Assembly (NCBI GenBank): GCA_020638675.1
Contig: JACKID010000001.1
Location: 1,178,001 to 1,242,000, forward strand
Source of the DNA: Planctomycetota bacterium
GTDB lineage: Bacteria; Planctomycetota; UBA8742; UBA2392
Direction: 5' to 3'
DNA length: 64,000 nt
Of the stretch, positions 55,031 through 64,000 are shown one piece after another. Below the pieces are notes generated by a model. That model was given only the letters and a program-made list of their open reading frames with translations. It was not told the origin of the DNA and did no database searches. The translations under genes and the position numbers were made by a program. Each line of letters begins with the position of its first letter. Positions within the stretch are counted from its first letter, which is position 1.

Positions 55031-55834
55031 ATGCGAGTTGTATCCGCGATGCTTGCGGTCGTGGCGCTGTTGGCCTGCGGCTGCGCCACACAGAAGGTCT
55101 CAGAGCCCGTCACGCTGGAGGTGCTGCCGGACTTCAGCGTCTCCTACAGCGGCGGGCTGAACGCGAACGCCACAACCGACATGCCGGAGTACGCGCAGCC
55201 TGAGGAGAAGTCCGACACGGCGTACATGCTGGAAGTGCGCATACTTCGCTGCGAGTCGGAGCAGGCCGAGACGGTGTTCGGGGCGCGTGCGCATACGATC
55301 GGCGCCTGGTCGATGGACGCGTCGGAGCTGGCCGACAGCGGCGTCGCGGGGCTCAACCTGATTTCGGCGCCGCGGCTGAGCGTGATGGAGGGCCAGTCGG
55401 GAACCATCACGATTCTGAACCAGGTCGCGTACATCAGCGGCTTTGAGCTGAGCGGCAAGGATGACACGAGGATCGCCGACCCGGTGATCGATGTGATGCA
55501 GGAGGGGATCGTGCTGGGGCTGCGCGCGCAGTCGGTGGACGCGGACCGCATGAACCTTTCGCTGGACCTCGCACTGGTTGACCTGGTCAAGCCGATCCAG
55601 ACGCAGCAGATTTCGCTGGGTGGCGCGCCGGTGACGATCCAGACGCCCGTCGTCTACACGCAGCGCATGAAGGGGCAGGGCAAGGTTGCCGAGAGCAACG
55701 TGCTGGTGCTGACCGGCATGGCCGACCGCGACAACGGGGTCTACGTCGTGCTGATCACCGGTAAACGGTTTGACCTTTCGGAAGAGCCGGGGTCCGATTC
55801 GCAGCCCGAGCCCCCCGAGCCCGAGAAGAAGTAG
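55031..55834 (+). CDS. Secretin-domain lipoprotein 1
   Basis: 267-residue predicted lipoprotein (VVALLACGC; Cys16 or Cys18 lipidated). The mature part resembles the C-terminal beta-domain of type II/III secretins: LISAPRLSVMEGQSGTITIL, then GIVLGLRAQSVDADRMNLSLDLALV, and SNVLVLTGMADRDNG (in parts), which align by eye with the 'lSaPr...nG..a', 'v.l.v.p' and 'tvvlgGl' blocks. The secretin N-domains (N0-N3) are missing, so it cannot be an ordinary secretin. The C-terminus is Pro/Glu-rich. It is followed 35 nt later by a related gene. Confidence 0.7.
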   Translation: MRVVSAMLAVVALLACGCATQKVSEPVTLEVLPDFSVSYSGGLNANATTDMPEYAQPEEKSDTAYMLEVRILRCESEQAETVFGARAHTIGAWSMDASELADSGVAGLNLISAPRLSVMEGQSGTITILNQVAYISGFELSGKDDTRIADPVIDVMQEGIVLGLRAQSVDADRMNLSLDLALVDLVKPIQTQQISLGGAPVTIQTPVVYTQRMKGQGKVAESNVLVLTGMADRDNGVYVVLITGKRFDLSEEPGSDSQPEPPEPEKK

Positions 55835-55869
55835 ACCGGCGCCCCTGCTCACCCCTGCGGAGTGATTCG

Positions 55870-56667
55870 ATGCGATTGCTCGCTATGCGGCGGGTTGCCG
55901 CCCTGTGTATTGCCTATCTGTTCTGCACGGCAGTGGTGCTGCTGTCGGTTGGCTGCGCGGCCACTCAGGGGACCGCTGCGTCCGCTGAGCCTGACGGCAC
56001 GCTGGACGAAGGCTATCCGCTGTGGGATGGCCAGGGGATGGTCTGCAAGATCACGCGCCCGGACCGGCTTGAGCCCGGCCCCGACTTGGGCCTGGTGGTC
56101 GACCTGACTCTGCTGGAAATCGACGCTGTGGCGGCCAAGGAGCTGCTCGGCATCGAGGGACCGACTGACATCGCGCCGCGCAGGTTCAGCGCCCCAATGG
56201 GCGAGATCGCGGGCGTGAATTGCGCCTACGGGCACGGGCGCGTAGTCGATCGGCCCAGCATGCGGCTCAAGGACGGGGTAGAGACGCTGTATGAGTGGCA
56301 GCAGCGCAGCCTTTACCTGCAGGACTGGGAGCTGGAGGAAGGCGGGCGAGCGTCGCCGGTGTTCGGTGAGCTGACCGAAGGCGTGAACGGAAAGTTTCTC
56401 GGCAAATTGGCCGGCGACGGCGGGATGCAGATCCAGGCTGATTTTTCGTCTGCCCAACTCGTCAGGCCGATGAAGCACTTCTCAACGAAGCTGCAGGCGG
56501 GAAAGGAAGTGCGCATCCAGATTCCCGAGCTGGCGGTCGTTCACCGAGTCGCGACCGAAACGATTCAACCGGGTGAAACCGCCATGTTCCAACTGAGCCG
56601 CGTCGAAAACGACGACGGATCGCTGTTGCGCCTGCTGTTTGTGCGACGGATGGACTCGACGGAATGA
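55870..56667 (+). CDS. Secretin-domain lipoprotein 2
   Basis: 265 residues; signal with lipobox-like LLSVGC (Cys29). The layout parallels the preceding gene: VDLTLLEIDAVAAKELLG corresponds to YMLEVRILRCESEQAETVFG, and the C-terminal strands GMQIQADFSSAQLVRPMKHF, KEVRIQIPELAVVHRV and GETAMFQLSRVENDDG follow secretin-like order. More divergent than copy 1. ATG 55870 has GGAG seven nt upstream. It faces the convergent cyclase gene after 15 nt; only a GCGGCG/CGCCGC hairpin lies between. Confidence 0.6.
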   Translation: MRLLAMRRVAALCIAYLFCTAVVLLSVGCAATQGTAASAEPDGTLDEGYPLWDGQGMVCKITRPDRLEPGPDLGLVVDLTLLEIDAVAAKELLGIEGPTDIAPRRFSAPMGEIAGVNCAYGHGRVVDRPSMRLKDGVETLYEWQQRSLYLQDWELEEGGRASPVFGELTEGVNGKFLGKLAGDGGMQIQADFSSAQLVRPMKHFSTKLQAGKEVRIQIPELAVVHRVATETIQPGETAMFQLSRVENDDGSLLRLLFVRRMDSTE

Positions 56668-56682
56668 CGCGGCGCTGGCGAG

Positions 56683-58581
56683 TCAGTCGCCGCGCGTGAA
56701 GCGCAGCACCGGCACCGGCTCGGCGAAGCCTTTGGCGTTGGCGTGCTCAAGCCGGCTTTGCCAGCCGGTTTCGCGCAGCGGCTCGCAGTCTTTGGTGCGC
56801 TCGGCCAGCAGTTTGCTGGTGATGATGTCGCCGCCCTCGCTGAGACCCTGCACGCGCGCGGCGAGGTTCACGGTCGTGCCGAAGTAATCCAGGCGCTCAT
56901 TGAGCGTGACCGCGATGCACGGCCCGGCGTGAAGCCCGACCTTCAGTTGCACGCCCTCTTCGTGCCCGTGTTTGCGGACGTATTCGTCGACCTTCCGGTG
57001 CAGCTCGTCGGCGGCGCGAAGGGCGTTATCCGGGCGGGTGAAGACGGCCATGATCGCGTCGCCGATTGTTTTCACGATCGCGCCGCGGTGGCGCTCAACG
57101 ATCTCGTGCAGCACGTCAAAGTGCGTGCGCACGAGACTGAATGCCTTGGCGTCGCCGAGGTTGTTGTACATGGCCGTGCTGCCCACGACGTCGGTGAACA
57201 GAATGGTCGAGTCCTCGACGGCCAGGCTGATGCCCGGCGCCAGCACCTCGGCGCTGAACAGGTCGCGAAAGCGCTGGTCGGCCACCAACTCGCCGGCGCT
57301 GAGGGCGTCGCGGGCCCATTCAACGCTCTCGATCACCACCAGCGCCGTGCGCCCGGAGGCATTCTTGACGCGGACGCGAATCGGTTTGTCCTCAAGCGCC
57401 GTGGCGTCTTCGCCACTCAGTTCGCCGTCGCCGATCTCGAACGCGACTTCGTTCGTCGCCGGGCTTGCCTCGCTTGCGCTTTGGGCCCCTGCTTCCTGCA
57501 CTTCGATCCAGCGATACGTCTTCTCGCCGGTCACGCGCACGCGGTACCGCCCGGGCGCGAGTTGAAACTCGAAGGCGTGCTCTGTGCCCGGCTCAAGCCG
57601 GTTCTGGTACACGATGTGCGGCGTGGTGCCCGGGCCGCCGAGGCAGTATTGGGCCTCCGGCACTTCGCGCACTTGCGGGTGCGGCATGAATACGGCCTCG
57701 AGGCTGCGGTCGAGGTCAACGTCGAAGTCGATGTTGCAGCTTGGGCAGAAGGCCTTTTCCTTCACCTCGCCGAGAGTTGACAGGTTCATCTTGTCGCCGC
57801 GGCAGTGCGGGCAGATGACGTCCCAGCGCATCTTGAGCAGCCCGGCGCGTGTCGCGGCGAGAAACTGGTTCAGCGTCTTCTGGCGGTCGGCGCTCCAGCG
57901 GCGGGCAAACGCGTAGGGCTGCATGCGGCGCAGCTTCTCGGCCGGCAGTGTAAGGATCGCCTCTTCCAGCCGATCGGCCAGCGGCGAGTCGAACAGTACG
58001 CGTGTGCGGTTGACGAACTGCGTGACGGACTCGCGGTTCGCGGCGGGCGCCTGCTTGTCTTCGCGATCCACCTCGAGGGGGCGTTTCAGTATGACGCTGC
58101 GGCCCTTTTCGTGGGTCGGGCGATTCTTCAGGCGCTCGGCGACTTCGTTGAACAGGCGGGTGTACGGGATCAGCCCGTTGTTGCGGGTGCCGGAGGCCGC
58201 AAACAGGCCCAGGAACCCGCGCGCCTTTTCCCACTGGAACGTCGTGCGCACAGTGCAGCCCGCCTCGGGGCGTGCGGGGTCTTTCGGGATGATCTCACAC
58301 GAGTGCACGAACGTCTTGAATGCGCCCTTGCTGTAGATGCGCTTCACGGAGTAGCGCTGCTCGTGAATCCACGTGAACGGCAGCTCTTCATACGCGAACG
58401 TGAAACCGTGCATCTTGTAGCTGGCGAAGCGGCGCGAGGTGCCGTCCGGCTGCGGCTCATCGCGATAGTCGATCGCGGGCATGCCGGCCGCGCCGTCGAT
58501 CATGTCCGTGTCGGAAACGACGCGCCAGACCTCCGAAACGGGGGCGTCAAACTCAACGTCGAACGAGAAGGAGTCGGGCAT
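56683..58581 (-). CDS. Class III adenylate cyclase with SRPBCC and zinc domains
   Basis: 632 residues in three parts. An SRPBCC/polyketide-cyclase-like ligand-binding domain (about 1-150, starting FSFDVEFDAPVSEVWRVVSD) is followed by a middle domain with a CPHC/CPSC zinc ribbon (257-260, 279-282), like the DUF5939 region of other cyclases. The C-terminal class III catalytic domain (about 455-632) has metal Asp464 (LFTDVVGST) and Asp508 (GDAIMAVF). The Lys504 and Asp in LDYFGTTVN point to ATP as substrate, and Asn/Arg of VNLAAR support transition-state binding. No membrane helix. It is 28 nt after kdsD on the same strand. Confidence 0.88.
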   Translation of the reverse strand: MPDSFSFDVEFDAPVSEVWRVVSDTDMIDGAAGMPAIDYRDEPQPDGTSRRFASYKMHGFTFAYEELPFTWIHEQRYSVKRIYSKGAFKTFVHSCEIIPKDPARPEAGCTVRTTFQWEKARGFLGLFAASGTRNNGLIPYTRLFNEVAERLKNRPTHEKGRSVILKRPLEVDREDKQAPAANRESVTQFVNRTRVLFDSPLADRLEEAILTLPAEKLRRMQPYAFARRWSADRQKTLNQFLAATRAGLLKMRWDVICPHCRGDKMNLSTLGEVKEKAFCPSCNIDFDVDLDRSLEAVFMPHPQVREVPEAQYCLGGPGTTPHIVYQNRLEPGTEHAFEFQLAPGRYRVRVTGEKTYRWIEVQEAGAQSASEASPATNEVAFEIGDGELSGEDATALEDKPIRVRVKNASGRTALVVIESVEWARDALSAGELVADQRFRDLFSAEVLAPGISLAVEDSTILFTDVVGSTAMYNNLGDAKAFSLVRTHFDVLHEIVERHRGAIVKTIGDAIMAVFTRPDNALRAADELHRKVDEYVRKHGHEEGVQLKVGLHAGPCIAVTLNERLDYFGTTVNLAARVQGLSEGGDIITSKLLAERTKDCEPLRETGWQSRLEHANAKGFAEPVPVLRFTRGD

Positions 58582-58609
58582 CGACCCAAAGCATAGCGGC
58601 CGGCGCGCG

Positions 58610-59566
58610 CTATACGAAGTGCATGGTCACAAGGTCCTTGAGCGCGACGTGCCCGCGGATTTTGCCGGCGTCGTCCACGACGGGCAATTCGCCGATGCGT
58701 GTCTCCTGGATCAGCCGCACGGCCTCAGGCGCGAGCTTGTCCTGGCGGATGCTGCGGCAGGGACTGGTCATCAGGTCCACGATCGGCTGGCTGAACAGGT
58801 TCTCGTCGTCCACATGCCTGCGCAGGTCGCCGTCGGTGAACACGCCGTTCACCACGCCCTTGTCGACGATGAAGGCCGCGCCGGTTTTCTGCAGGGTGAT
58901 CGCGTGCAGCGCGTCGGCCACGGTCGCGGTCATGCCGACCACGGCCGTTTCCTCGATGGGCCGCATGATCTCGGACACCTTCATCAGGCTGCGCCCGAGC
59001 GCGCCGCCCGGGTGAAAACGGGCGTAGTCTTCGCGGGTGAAATCGCGCGCCTTCATGACGGCCAGCGCGAGCGCATCGCCGAGCGCGAGCATCACCGTGG
59101 TGCTGACGCTTGGGGCCATACCGATCGGGCAGGCTTCGCTGATCTTGCCCATGTTGAGCACGATGTCGCTGTTGGCGGCAAGCGGCGAGTCCAGGTTGGA
59201 GGTCATGCCGATGCACGCGCAGCCGAGTCGCTTCACGACCGGCAGCACGCGCGCGATTTCTTCGCTGGTGCCGCTGTTTGACAGCGCCAGCACGACGTCA
59301 TGCTTGCGCAGGCGCCCCAGGTCGCCGTGCATGGCCTCGCTGGGGTGCAGGGCGAAGCTTGGGGTGCCGGTGCTGGCAAGCGTGGCGCTGATCTTCTGGC
59401 CGATCATCCATGGCTTGCCCACGCCGGTGACGACGACGTGGCCGGTGCACTTGAGCATGGCGTCGACGGCGTGGTCGAAGTTTTCATCCAGCAGCCCGGC
59501 GAGGCGCGCGACGCCGTCAGCCTCCTGCTTCAGAACAGACTTGCCGAATTCGCGGATGTCCGACAT
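58610..59566 (-). CDS. kdsD: D-arabinose 5-phosphate isomerase
   Basis: Makes arabinose 5-phosphate, the first step to KDO of lipopolysaccharide, so it supports a Gram-negative envelope. The 318 residues have an SIS domain (VVTGVGKPWMIGQKISATLASTGTPSFALHPSEA..HGDLG, in parts; SNSGTSEE) and two CBS domains (MRPIEETAVVGMTATVADAL; LMTSPCRSIRQDKLAPEAVRL). ATG 59566 is the family start; the longer open frame upstream runs into the neighbouring gene. A TATAAC box (59578-59573, - strand) is just upstream, but no -35 is clear. It lies between the giant PQQ/TPR gene and the cyclase gene. Confidence 0.95.
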   Translation of the reverse strand: MSDIREFGKSVLKQEADGVARLAGLLDENFDHAVDAMLKCTGHVVVTGVGKPWMIGQKISATLASTGTPSFALHPSEAMHGDLGRLRKHDVVLALSNSGTSEEIARVLPVVKRLGCACIGMTSNLDSPLAANSDIVLNMGKISEACPIGMAPSVSTTVMLALGDALALAVMKARDFTREDYARFHPGGALGRSLMKVSEIMRPIEETAVVGMTATVADALHAITLQKTGAAFIVDKGVVNGVFTDGDLRRHVDDENLFSQPIVDLMTSPCRSIRQDKLAPEAVRLIQETRIGELPVVDDAGKIRGHVALKDLVTMHFV

Positions 59567-59610
59567 GTCCCTGTTATACCCGCCGGAGCGCGCCCATGCC
59601 ACGACAGTCG

Positions 59611-62600
59611 CTATTCCTTGCGCCCGAAGCCGAACGTTGTTTTGTCGCAGGTCAGGGCGATGTAGTTGTCCGTGAGCGCGAGCTGGATGAACAGCGGGCT
59701 GTCTTCGGCGTGATGCTCCCACACGAATCGCTCGGTGCCGTCTGTCTCGAGAACCAGCATGCGGAAGCCCCACAACTGCATGCGCCCGTCGATGATGCGG
59801 TTGTCGGCGAATACCACGACGACGCCGCCGTCGAACCCGGCCGCATTCTGGAGATCCACGCGGTCCGTCTGGTTCGCGCGCGGAACTTCATAGCTGAACT
59901 TCGGCTTGCCGTCCGTGAGAGCGTAGCCCGTGATATGCCCGGCCGCGCTCGGCGAGCGTGTCGCGATGGCGATCGAATCCTTGAGCTTCACCTGCGCCGT
60001 CATCATCTCGTTGTCGCCGTAATCGCGACGCCAGACGGCGTGCCCGTCGTTCACGTCAAAGCGCCCCACGCTCGTGAGCCCTACAATCAGGCATTCGCCG
60101 TCAACAGCCTCAAACATGGTGGGGTAGCGCAGCTTGGTCTCGAACTCGCCGGCGGGGCGCAGCGTCGCGACGTCGAGTTTCTGGACCTTGCCGTCTCGAT
60201 CAATGATCAGCAGCAGGTCATCCAGCAGCACCGGGTGAACGGTGATGCGCCCCTGTGAATCCAGCACGCGGGTCGCCACGACCTGTCCGTCCTCGGCGTT
60301 CAGCAGGCTCAGGGTGGTTTCGTTGCCCTGTGCCATGACGATGATCCCGGATGGACACTGGCCGATCCAGCGCACGGAGTTGCCCTCCAGCTCGCAGTCG
60401 GTGTTGGGCTCCGGCCAGACCAGCCCCCCCGAATCCACGTCGCGGGCGGTGATGCGCACCATGTTCTTGCGCGTACGAGTGTTCAGGAATCGTGTCGCGT
60501 ACACCAGCATCCCGCCCTGCAGGCTGACGGGGTCGGGGGTGCCGCCGGACGGCGTGGACCACTGCTCATTGCCCTCGTCGTCGAACAGCGAGAAACCGTT
60601 GCCCTGCACGAACAGCACGCCACGCTGCGTGCGATAGACGCCGGTGACCGAAACGTTCAACTGGCGGCTCCAGGAAGGCTTGCCTGTCGCGGCATCCAGC
60701 GCCACGAGTTGCGGGCCGTTCATGCCCGTTTCGCCGACGTGAAAGCGCGGCGTCGGCATGGAAGTGGGCTGGTCGGGCAGGCGGGTGAACGCGCCCATCT
60801 CCCACCCTCGTGACCACAGCTGGGTGATCTGCTTCGGCATCTGGGGCAGGTCCTGCGCCGTGGCTTCGTCGGCCGAGCCCTCGGTCATCGGCTTCAGGAA
60901 GTCGCGGAACGGCGTCGTTCGGCCGTTGACGCTCAGCTCACCGTTCGGCTTTTCGCGCAGGATCCGGAGTGCCAGCAGACGGGCGCGCAGGCGCTCGCCG
61001 GCGTCCTTGTAGCAGAGGGCGAGCAGCGCCTGCAGCTCGGTGGCCCGCGCGCGATCGGGGTTTTCATCGAGCGCCGTGCGCAGGATTTCAGCGCCTTCGT
61101 TCGGCGCCCAGTTGGTCCGGCGCGATTCGGCCAGCTCCAGGGCGGCGGTGTCGGCCGCCGAGGAAAGCGGATAGAGTCTCAGGATTTTCCGCCAGGCGTC
61201 CGGCGTCTTTTCCGCCAGCAGTTGCTCGGCTGCGGCATCCTGCGGCGCGTACACCGCGCGGCCGGAGCGCTTGATGGCCGCGCGAATGCGTCCGAGCGCC
61301 AGTGCGCGCGGCGACTCTCCGCCGAACGTGTAGCGGTCCGGGTTGCCCTGGACGTCCTGCCACAGGGCGACGGCCTCTGCATCCTGCTTCGCGACTTCCA
61401 GCCGCTCCGCCAGCCGGATGCTGCAGTACAGCCCGACGGGAATCTCCGGGTTGTCGCCTACGCCGAAGTCGGGGTCCAGCTTGATCAGGCCCCGGTAGAA
61501 CTCGGTGATGTCAGCGCTGCGGCCTTCCGCCAGCAACGCGCGCTCTTCGCGCACGAAGCAGTCCGAAAGCTGCGCGCGCCCGACCGCGTACTCGCGCGCG
61601 TTCTGCACGTAGCCGAGCGCCTCGACGTACTTACGGGCATCGAGCGCCTTGTCGGCCAGTTCAAGGTAGCCGCCTACCAGCGCCCGCCCGGCCTGGTCGC
61701 GAATGCGCGGGTCCAGCGGCGCTTCGCTTGCGAGTTCAAACGCGCGCTTTAGCGCCTTCATGGCGTCGATGCGGTCGCCCATGCGCAGCGACAGCAGCCC
61801 GTAGCGGACGGCGCAGTCGGCGTCGTCCGGGTTGTCCTTGTACTCGGCGCGCGCCGTATCCAGCAGAGCCTGCGCATTGAAGCGCGCGGCCAACTGGTTG
61901 TTTCCGCGCGTGTAGTCGTTGCCCGAGACCGTGTAGACCACCCCGTGCTGTGTGAACACGCTGTAGCCCCAGCCGGCATAGGTGCCCGAGACGTAGGCCG
62001 AGTTCACGACCTTCTTCTTGTCCAGGTCGATCTGCGCGAGCGTGCAGCCGTTGTCCGACCACTCCTGCCCCGGCCAGATGACGCTGTTGTCCGCCATGCA
62101 AGGCCGCCCGGCGAGCGACAGCAGGTTGCCGCGATCGACGGGCGTGACCTTGATGCTCTCGATCGCCCTGGGGTTGTCGATGTCGATGATGTGCAGGCGA
62201 CTTGCACCGCCGCCGCGACTGCCGCCGTCGCCGGCGACGATGACCTTGCCGTCGCGCACGCCCACCAGCGCGCGCCCTCCGTAGAGCGGCTGGCTGTCCT
62301 GCGCGATGTCCCAGATGATCTTGCCGCTGCGCGCATCCAGCGCAAACATCTTCTCCGCGTCGGTCGGGGCGACGATCACGTACGGCTTGCCCTGCGATTC
62401 GGTGTAGATGGTGGGGGAATTGTACCACGTGACTTCGCGGTAGTAGGTCTCGGTGTACTTGGTGATCGGGCGGGGCATGTACTCGTAGCGCGAGATCCAG
62501 CGCAGGCTGCGGGTTGCCAGGTCGACCGACACGACGCCGCCGATGTTGGTGCAAAGGTACAGCGTGCCGCCGGCGATGCAGGGCAGGCTGGGGTGAGGCT

Positions 62601-64000
62601 CGCGCGCGGGGCGCCCGAACATGGTGGTTTCCTGCTGCCCGTAGCAGAGTCGCAGGTTCCACTGGACGTCGCCGGTTTCCGGATCGATGGCGTACAGGAA
62701 GATCTCGGCCATGCTGGGCACCCGGCTGGCGATGGCGTACAGCGTGCCCTCATAGACGACCGACGACAGGAAGTTGGTCTGGTCCTCCTTGGTGCCTTCG
62801 TACTGGCCGCCCAGCTTCCACATGAGGCGGCCGGTGCTGCTGTCGACGGCGCACAACGCGCGGCGGACCTTCGGGTAGTGGCTGTAGAGGCGGAAGTTCT
62901 GGTCCGGGTTCGGGTCGTGGTAGACCGTGGACAGCGGATTTTCGATCGCGGCGAACACCGTGCCGCGATAGGCGCTGACGGGCATGATGAGGCCCGGGTC
63001 GGGCTCGGTCGTGCGCCAGTTGTTGCTGAAGGCCGGGAACGGAATGCACGTCCAGGTCGGGTCGTCGCCCTTGCTGCCGGCGAGGTCGTAGGCAACCAGG
63101 CGGTCGCCGCTGTTGATGTAGAAGCTGTTGCCGTCAAACAGCGGCAGGAAAGGCGGCACAATCGACGAGCGATAGTTCATGAAGCGCGAATAGTTCGGCG
63201 TCGCGCCGAGCCGGGGCAGCGTCTTGGTCCAGGCGATCTGGCGGTAGTCGCTGGGCTTTTCGTGCAGCCCGGTGTTGGTGTAGTTGCCGCCGGGCCATTC
63301 GACGCCGAGCGCGTCCACGGTGTCGGTGGTGGCGTCGCGCGCTTCCAGCAGGCGCTGCTGCAGCACCGCACCGACCGCCAGTTGCTCGCCGCCGACGTCA
63401 ACCTTGCGATCGCGAATCGTGACCGTCTGCTCGATCAGCTTCAGCAGGTTTGCGCGCTCGCCCAGGTCACGGTAGCAGTGGCCGAGCCAGACGCTGAACA
63501 TCGCGCGCTGGTCGACGCTCAGCAACTCCGGGAGGGACAGCACGCGCTCAAGGCAGCGGGCGGCCTTGCTGGCTTCGCCTTCCTCGAACCACATGTTCGC
63601 CAGCAGCGAACCCGCGCGCACCCCGGCCTTGGTCAGCCCGAAACGGCGATTCAGGTACTGCATGCGCTCGCGTTGCCGGGTTTCCACGGCCTGCTTCAGC
63701 AGCAGCTCCGCGCGCGCGCCGTACACTTTTTCGTACTGGGTCAGGCCCTCTTCGCCGAGGGAGCGCAACTCTTCTTCCACCGCGCTGAACGCGCCCTGCC
63801 AGCGAATCGGCACGTCGTAGACCGACTCATCGGCCTCGGGCTCCGGGAACACCATGTCGGTGCGTTCGACGACGATCACGCCGGAGTCGTTGTTGTCTTC
63901 GTTCAGTTGTTCCTGGCACAGCTCGAGGATCCGGTTGATCAGGAATTCCCGCTCGTCGGGCTCTTTGGTTTGCGCCAGCTGGGACTTCAGGCGATCGATG
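59611..64000 (-). CDS. Giant PQQ-propeller/TPR protein (5' end outside window)
   Basis: At least 1462 residues; the frame stays open to the window edge, so the GTG at 63879 is internal and the real start lies outside. It begins with a helical repeat part (LKQAVETRQRERMQYLNRRF, SKAARCLERVLSLPELLSVD), followed by a PQQ-like beta-propeller (AVDSSTGRLMWKLGGQYEGT, AIDPETGDVQWNL, ALDARSGKIIWDIA). A TPR stretch (AVRYGLLSLRMGDRIDAMKA) and a second propeller (ALDAATGKPSWSRQL, LLNAEDGQVVATRVLDSQGR) follow. The repeated D-x-x-x-G-x-x-x-W motifs are typical. No enzymatic residues were seen; it is more likely a scaffold. Family common in planctomycetes. Confidence 0.85.
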   Translation of the reverse strand, partial: IDRLKSQLAQTKEPDEREFLINRILELCQEQLNEDNNDSGVIVVERTDMVFPEPEADESVYDVPIRWQGAFSAVEEELRSLGEEGLTQYEKVYGARAELLLKQAVETRQRERMQYLNRRFGLTKAGVRAGSLLANMWFEEGEASKAARCLERVLSLPELLSVDQRAMFSVWLGHCYRDLGERANLLKLIEQTVTIRDRKVDVGGEQLAVGAVLQQRLLEARDATTDTVDALGVEWPGGNYTNTGLHEKPSDYRQIAWTKTLPRLGATPNYSRFMNYRSSIVPPFLPLFDGNSFYINSGDRLVAYDLAGSKGDDPTWTCIPFPAFSNNWRTTEPDPGLIMPVSAYRGTVFAAIENPLSTVYHDPNPDQNFRLYSHYPKVRRALCAVDSSTGRLMWKLGGQYEGTKEDQTNFLSSVVYEGTLYAIASRVPSMAEIFLYAIDPETGDVQWNLRLCYGQQETTMFGRPAREPHPSLPCIAGGTLYLCTNIGGVVSVDLATRSLRWISRYEYMPRPITKYTETYYREVTWYNSPTIYTESQGKPYVIVAPTDAEKMFALDARSGKIIWDIAQDSQPLYGGRALVGVRDGKVIVAGDGGSRGGGASRLHIIDIDNPRAIESIKVTPVDRGNLLSLAGRPCMADNSVIWPGQEWSDNGCTLAQIDLDKKKVVNSAYVSGTYAGWGYSVFTQHGVVYTVSGNDYTRGNNQLAARFNAQALLDTARAEYKDNPDDADCAVRYGLLSLRMGDRIDAMKALKRAFELASEAPLDPRIRDQAGRALVGGYLELADKALDARKYVEALGYVQNAREYAVGRAQLSDCFVREERALLAEGRSADITEFYRGLIKLDPDFGVGDNPEIPVGLYCSIRLAERLEVAKQDAEAVALWQDVQGNPDRYTFGGESPRALALGRIRAAIKRSGRAVYAPQDAAAEQLLAEKTPDAWRKILRLYPLSSAADTAALELAESRRTNWAPNEGAEILRTALDENPDRARATELQALLALCYKDAGERLRARLLALRILREKPNGELSVNGRTTPFRDFLKPMTEGSADEATAQDLPQMPKQITQLWSRGWEMGAFTRLPDQPTSMPTPRFHVGETGMNGPQLVALDAATGKPSWSRQLNVSVTGVYRTQRGVLFVQGNGFSLFDDEGNEQWSTPSGGTPDPVSLQGGMLVYATRFLNTRTRKNMVRITARDVDSGGLVWPEPNTDCELEGNSVRWIGQCPSGIIVMAQGNETTLSLLNAEDGQVVATRVLDSQGRITVHPVLLDDLLLIIDRDGKVQKLDVATLRPAGEFETKLRYPTMFEAVDGECLIVGLTSVGRFDVNDGHAVWRRDYGDNEMMTAQVKLKDSIAIATRSPSAAGHITGYALTDGKPKFSYEVPRANQTDRVDLQNAAGFDGGVVVVFADNRIIDGRMQLWGFRMLVLETDGTERFVWEHHAEDSPLFIQLALTDNYIALTCDKTTFGFGRKE

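Noticed and set aside
59573..59578. TATAAC as the -10 of a kdsD promoter
   Set aside because: No -35 element at a suitable distance; kept only as a remark in the gene entry.

Overview
The window is a chromosomal segment of a GC-rich bacterium. It carries one long, almost complete block of transcription and ribosome genes (about 1-31 kb, + strand), followed by accessory operons on both strands. The accessory genes include large PQQ-type propeller/TPR proteins, (alpha/alpha)-toroid 'prenyltransferase/squalene-oxidase-like' secreted proteins, small secretin-domain lipoproteins and TPR lipoproteins. Together with a beta-barrel outer-membrane protein, KdsD, and r-proteins with long lysine/alanine tails, they point to a diderm bacterium, most likely Planctomycetota or a PVC relative. 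That placement is an inference from gene content; no rRNA gene is present to confirm it.

Layout: (1) 1-10.8 kb: 3' part of rplJ, rplL, rpoB, rpoC, an unexpected TPR lipoprotein gene, then rpsL with a strong terminator. (2) 10.8-14.0 kb: rpsG and fusA, each with its own promoter; fusA has a 230-nt highly structured leader. (3) 14.0-31.0 kb: a merged S10-spc-alpha superoperon (rpsJ to rplQ) that runs on into trmD-rplS and ends at a strong terminator. rpmD (L30) and rpsD (S4) are missing from their usual places, and no tuf gene lies next to fusA. Four promoters (rpsG, fusA, rpsJ, infA) have TTGNNN-16/17-TANNNT elements followed by the same CGCGCCC block. rpsM and rpsK are each preceded by the same two-helix RNA motif. 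(4) 31.0-32.0 kb: a DUF2199 gene and yraN. (5) 37.1-32.0 kb (- strand): a four-gene, translationally coupled operon with XPB helicase, a 65-aa protein, a helicase-associated (Helicase_C_3-like) protein and a TPR lipoprotein. (6) 37.2-46.1 kb (+): a beta-barrel protein, an NtrB-type kinase, a sigma54 activator, a secreted coiled-coil protein and two tandem toroid paralogues. A sigma54 promoter and palindromic upstream sites lie in front of the first gene. (7) 53.6-46.2 kb (-): an Opp-like ABC importer (two binding proteins, two permeases with large extracytoplasmic insertions, no ATPase) ending in bioD. (8) 54.9-53.8 kb (-): prfB with its conserved programmed +1 frameshift. (9) 55.0-56.7 kb (+): two secretin-domain lipoproteins. 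(10) 64.0-56.7 kb (-): a giant PQQ/TPR protein (cut by the window end), kdsD and a class III adenylate cyclase.

The first half works as the growth machinery (RNA polymerase, ribosome, Sec channel, EF-G, IF1, Adk, tRNA modification), with expression set by a few GC-discriminator promoters, terminators and leader RNAs. The second half is mostly cell-envelope biology: export, outer membrane, lipoproteins, solute import and LPS precursor synthesis, with sensory control by the sigma54 two-component pair and a cAMP-type cyclase. Candidates for undescribed biology are the self-regulated sigma54 envelope operon, the XPB/65-aa/Helicase_C_3 operon, the enlarged ATPase-less Opp cluster, the rpsM/rpsK leader motif and the fusA leader.
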